Below are positions 15,875-18,110 of a DNA stretch of 18,110 nucleotides, in pieces. The stretch is from positions 1 to 18,110 of the forward strand of contig DSAV01000144.1 of the NCBI GenBank assembly GCA_011046295.1. The letters are read 5' to 3'. Below the pieces are notes generated by a model. The model was not told the origin of the DNA. It searched no databases and saw nothing but the letters and a program-made list of their open reading frames with translations. The position numbers and the translations under genes are program-made. The stretch's first letter is position 1; every line of letters begins with the position of its first letter. The DNA is from Deltaproteobacteria bacterium (lineage in GTDB: Bacteria > Desulfobacterota > Syntrophia > Syntrophales > Smithellaceae).

Positions 15875-17845
15875 TTACACTTTGTTTTTCACGATGTCAT
15901 CGACAACCGCGGGGTCCGCCAGCGTGCTGGTGTCTCCCAGGTTGTCCAGATCGTTGGCGGCGACTTTTTTGAGAATTCTTCTCATGATTTTGCCGCTGCG
16001 TGTTTTGGGCAGAGCGTCCGCCCACTGAATTTTTTCAGGCGTCGCGATGGGCCCGATGACCTTGCGCACATGGGCAACGAGTTCTTTTTTGAGCTCATCG
16101 GTTTTTTCCACGCCGGATTTCAGCGTCACGTAAGCGTATATCGACTGTCCCTTGATATCATGCGGGTAGCCGACCACGGCGGATTCGGCCACTTTCTCAT
16201 GCGCGACCAGCGCGCTTTCCACTTCGGCCGTGCCCATGCGGTGGCCGGAGACGTTGATAACGTCGTCGATGCGGCCGGTAATCTGGTAATAGCCGTCTTT
16301 ATCGCGGCGGGCTCCGTCACCGGCGGTGTAGACGCCGGGGAATTGTTCAAAGTAGGTTTCCTGGAAACGCTTGGGGTCTCCGTAAACGCCGCGCATCTGT
16401 CCCGGCCAGGGTCTTTTGATGACCAGCGCCCCGGAAGCTTCCGTTTCCGTGATTTCCTGTCCTTCGTCGGTAACCAGCGCCGGTTCCACGCCCATGAAGG
16501 GCATCCCGGGCTTGCCGGGTTTGGTGTCCTGCGCGCCGGGCAGACAGGTCAAAAGCACGCCGCCTGTTTCCGTCTGCCACCAGGTGTCCAGAATCGGGCA
16601 CTGGGCGCGGCCGATGACATTGTAGTACCAGTTCCAGGCTTCGGGGTTGATGGGTTCGCCGACGGTGCCGAGAATTCTGATGGAGGAGATGTCGGCTTTT
16701 TTGACCCAGTCGTCGCCTTCCTTGGCGATGGCGCGGATGGCCGTGGGGGCGGTGTAGAATATGCTGACTTTGTACTTTTCGACAACCTTCCAGAAACGGC
16801 TGATGTCCGGGTAGTTGGGCACGCCTTCAAACATGATTGAGGTGGCGCCGTTGCACAGCGGGCCGTAAACAATGTAGCTGTGTCCGGTAACCCAGCCGAT
16901 GTCGGCGGTGCACCAGTAGATGTCATCTTCATGATAATCAAAAATCATTTTGTGGGTGTAAGCGGTGTAAACCAGGTAGCCGCCCGTGGTGTGTAAGACG
17001 CCCTTGGGTTTTCCCGTGGAGCCAGACGTATACAGAATGAAGAGAGGATCTTCCGCGTCCATGTGTTCCGGTTCGCACACGTCGCTGGCCTTGGCCATTT
17101 CTTCATGCCACCACACATCGCGTCCCTCAGTCCAGTTGCATTTGATTTTGTCGCCGACTCTGTTGACGACAATCATTTTTTCGATGAAATCGAAAGCCTT
17201 GACCGCGTTATCGGCGTTGTCCTTCTGCGGGACGGCTTTGGCGCCGCGGAAAGTTCCGTCGCAGGTGATGACGATTCTGGATTTGCTGTCTTCGATGCGG
17301 TCGCGCAGAGCTTCGGCGCTGAACCCGCCGAAAACGATGCTGTGAATGGCGCCGATTCTAGTGCAGGCCAGCATCGCGATCGCCAGCTCTGGTATCATCG
17401 GCAGGTAAATCTGAACGCGGTCGCCTTTTTTGACTCCCATTGATTTGAGGACGTTGGCGAATTTACATACTTCCTTATGGAGCTCTTTATAGGTGATTTT
17501 TCTGTCCTCACCGGGCTCGTTGCCTTCCCAGATGATGGCGACTTTGTCGCCGCGGGTTTTCAAGTTTTTGTCCAGGCAGTTGTAGGAAATGTTGAGTTTT
17601 CCGCCTTCGAAAAATTTGACGTAAATGGGGCCTTTGCGGATATCGTAATTGTAATCCATCACCTTGTCCCATTTTTTGAACCATTCCACGTATTCTTCGG
17701 CGATTTCCGCCCAGAACTTGTCCGGCTCTTCGATAGAGCGCTTGTAGAGCTTGTCGTAAGCCTCTCTGCCGCTTATCCATGCCTTTTTCTTGATTTCTTC
17801 CGGAATAGGATATGATTCCTTCAATTCCACTTTTGAATCAGCCAT
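15875..17845 (-). CDS. acs: Acetyl-CoA synthetase (AMP-forming)
   Basis: Converts acetate, ATP and CoA to acetyl-CoA, AMP and pyrophosphate; in fermentative or syntrophic bacteria it may also run toward acetate. At 656 aa it is full length. Motifs are the P-loop LYTSGSTGKPKG (271-282), the acetate-pocket region TWWQTETGG (421-429) with the tryptophan that restricts the pocket to short acids, the hinge ITGRIDDVINVSGHRMGTAEVE (522-543), and the catalytic lysine Lys619 in LPKTRSGKIMRR, the site that protein acetylation silences in well-studied Acs enzymes. A GGGAGG lies about 12 nt before the ATG at 17845, a longer spacing than its neighbours have. It is monocistronic, bounded by its own terminator on one side and the structured leader on the other. 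Confidence 0.97.
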   Translation of the reverse strand: MADSKVELKESYPIPEEIKKKAWISGREAYDKLYKRSIEEPDKFWAEIAEEYVEWFKKWDKVMDYNYDIRKGPIYVKFFEGGKLNISYNCLDKNLKTRGDKVAIIWEGNEPGEDRKITYKELHKEVCKFANVLKSMGVKKGDRVQIYLPMIPELAIAMLACTRIGAIHSIVFGGFSAEALRDRIEDSKSRIVITCDGTFRGAKAVPQKDNADNAVKAFDFIEKMIVVNRVGDKIKCNWTEGRDVWWHEEMAKASDVCEPEHMDAEDPLFILYTSGSTGKPKGVLHTTGGYLVYTAYTHKMIFDYHEDDIYWCTADIGWVTGHSYIVYGPLCNGATSIMFEGVPNYPDISRFWKVVEKYKVSIFYTAPTAIRAIAKEGDDWVKKADISSIRILGTVGEPINPEAWNWYYNVIGRAQCPILDTWWQTETGGVLLTCLPGAQDTKPGKPGMPFMGVEPALVTDEGQEITETEASGALVIKRPWPGQMRGVYGDPKRFQETYFEQFPGVYTAGDGARRDKDGYYQITGRIDDVINVSGHRMGTAEVESALVAHEKVAESAVVGYPHDIKGQSIYAYVTLKSGVEKTDELKKELVAHVRKVIGPIATPEKIQWADALPKTRSGKIMRRILKKVAANDLDNLGDTSTLADPAVVDDIVKNKV

Positions 17846-17912
17846 AATACTGTTTAACCTCCCTTTAAATTTTATGCTTAAATTTTTTATTGCTTTTTTG
17901 TATGGCCAGGCC

Positions 17913-17984
17913 GGGCGCCACCCCGGTGCAATTCCTGTGAACCAGGGTCATATTTTGACCGCAAGTCACAAACTCCATGCGCCC
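17913..17984. ncRNA. Candidate structured RNA element upstream of acs
   Basis: Three nested or adjoining helices can be drawn: an outer stem GGGCGC/GCGCCC (17913-17918 with 17979-17984), an arm TGTGA/TCACA (17936-17940 with 17966-17970), and a tip GGTCA/TGACC (17946-17950 with 17956-17960, loop TATTT). A small CAC/GTG hairpin can sit at 17919-17928. The pairing works on either strand. On - it would lie in the acs leader; on + it would precede a Shine-Dalgarno at 18038. The + strand GGTGCAATTCC faintly recalls cobalamin or FMN riboswitch loops, but the element is far too short and lacks their other conserved parts. No known family is assigned. Confidence 0.4.
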
Positions 17985-18008
17985 TGACGTACCTTAATAA
18001 GGCTTTCG

Positions 18009-18014
18009 TGTCAA
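18009..18014 (-). promoter_or_regulatory. Possible -35 box for acs
   Basis: The - strand reads TTGACA here, a perfect -35 consensus, about 164 nt upstream of the acs ATG. Seventeen bases on is TACGTC (17986-17991), a poor -10 match, so this is only a weak promoter candidate. Confidence 0.25.
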
Positions 18015-18048
18015 GAAATATTTGAAAAACGCGGCGCAAGGAGGTTAT

Positions 18049-18078
18049 TTGAATAAAATTAAGATATTAGATAGTTAG
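18049..18078 (+). pseudogene. Possible interrupted gene start or very short ORF
   Basis: A strong AAGGAGGT (18038-18045) stands just before TTG at 18049, which opens a nine-codon frame (L/M-NKIKILDS) closed by TAG at 18076. A GTGAAGC-type heptamer repeat begins immediately after. It may be the 5' end of a gene cut off by the repeat, a tiny leader ORF, or chance. The window ends too soon to decide. Confidence 0.25.
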
Positions 18079-18080
18079 AC

Positions 18081-18110
18081 GTGAAGCGAAAAAGCGTGAA
18101 GCGTGAAGCG
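18081..18110. repeat. GTGAAGC heptanucleotide tandem repeat, continuing past the window
   Basis: GTGAAGC occurs at 18081-18087, 18096-18102 and 18103-18109, the last two directly adjacent, and the pattern runs into the window edge. The same unit appears at 10321. Heptamer tandem arrays are often variable in copy number. Confidence 0.6.

Noticed and set aside
16070..16840. Long + strand open frame (256 codons) inside acs
   Set aside because: It lies wholly antisense to the strongly conserved acs gene, has no ribosome binding site of note and reads as the complement of GC-biased codons.
17913..17984. Cobalamin riboswitch on the + strand
   Set aside because: GGTGCAATTCC and a loose AGTCA...CC stretch recall it, but the element is too short, lacks the usual CCGCCACTG-type core and a proper B12 box.

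Overview
The window reads as a chromosome segment from an anaerobic, fatty-acid or short-chain-acid metabolising bacterium, most likely a Desulfobacterota/Deltaproteobacteria member of the Syntrophus/Smithella type. This is inference. It rests on an etfB-etfA pair followed by a membrane cytochrome b/Fe-S/CCG-domain oxidoreductase (the ETF:menaquinone oxidoreductase 'EMO' type), close to a thiolase, a crotonase, an AMP-forming acetyl-CoA synthetase and an archaeal-type phosphoglycerate mutase. No rRNA, tRNA, CRISPR array, transposase or phage gene was seen.

Left part (1-8139, all + strand): a 5'-truncated PaaK/CapK-like adenylate-forming enzyme; an ATP-grasp ligase; an acyl-CoA synthetase-like gene that appears damaged; a thiolase with an unusual insertion; and a two-gene unit of an MBOAT O-acyltransferase and an SGNH-like membrane-anchored protein, the usual make-up of an exopolysaccharide O-acetylation module. 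The polysaccharide-type genes look more AT-rich than the metabolic ones.

Right part (8274-17845, all - strand, listed in transcription order from the right): acs with its own terminator; etfB-etfA-EMO ending in a strong terminator; a crotonase; then apgM followed closely by a SAM methyltransferase, which converges on the left block near 8140-8273. EtfAB would collect electrons from acyl-CoA dehydrogenases encoded elsewhere and EMO would pass them to membrane quinone. Crotonase and thiolase catalyse steps of beta-oxidation or its reverse, and Acs joins acetate to acetyl-CoA.

The most interesting non-coding content is a dispersed intergenic repeat (three copies) whose outer arms are conserved while the inner hairpin stem changes on both sides; a perfect 17-bp inverted repeat between etfA and the EMO gene; heptanucleotide tandem repeats; and a compact multi-stem RNA-like element upstream of acs. 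The acyl-CoA synthetase-like gene combines an apparent ATT start, a degenerate ATP-binding loop and loss of the C-terminal catalytic lysine region right at one of the dispersed repeats. I found no clearly novel defence or mobile system.
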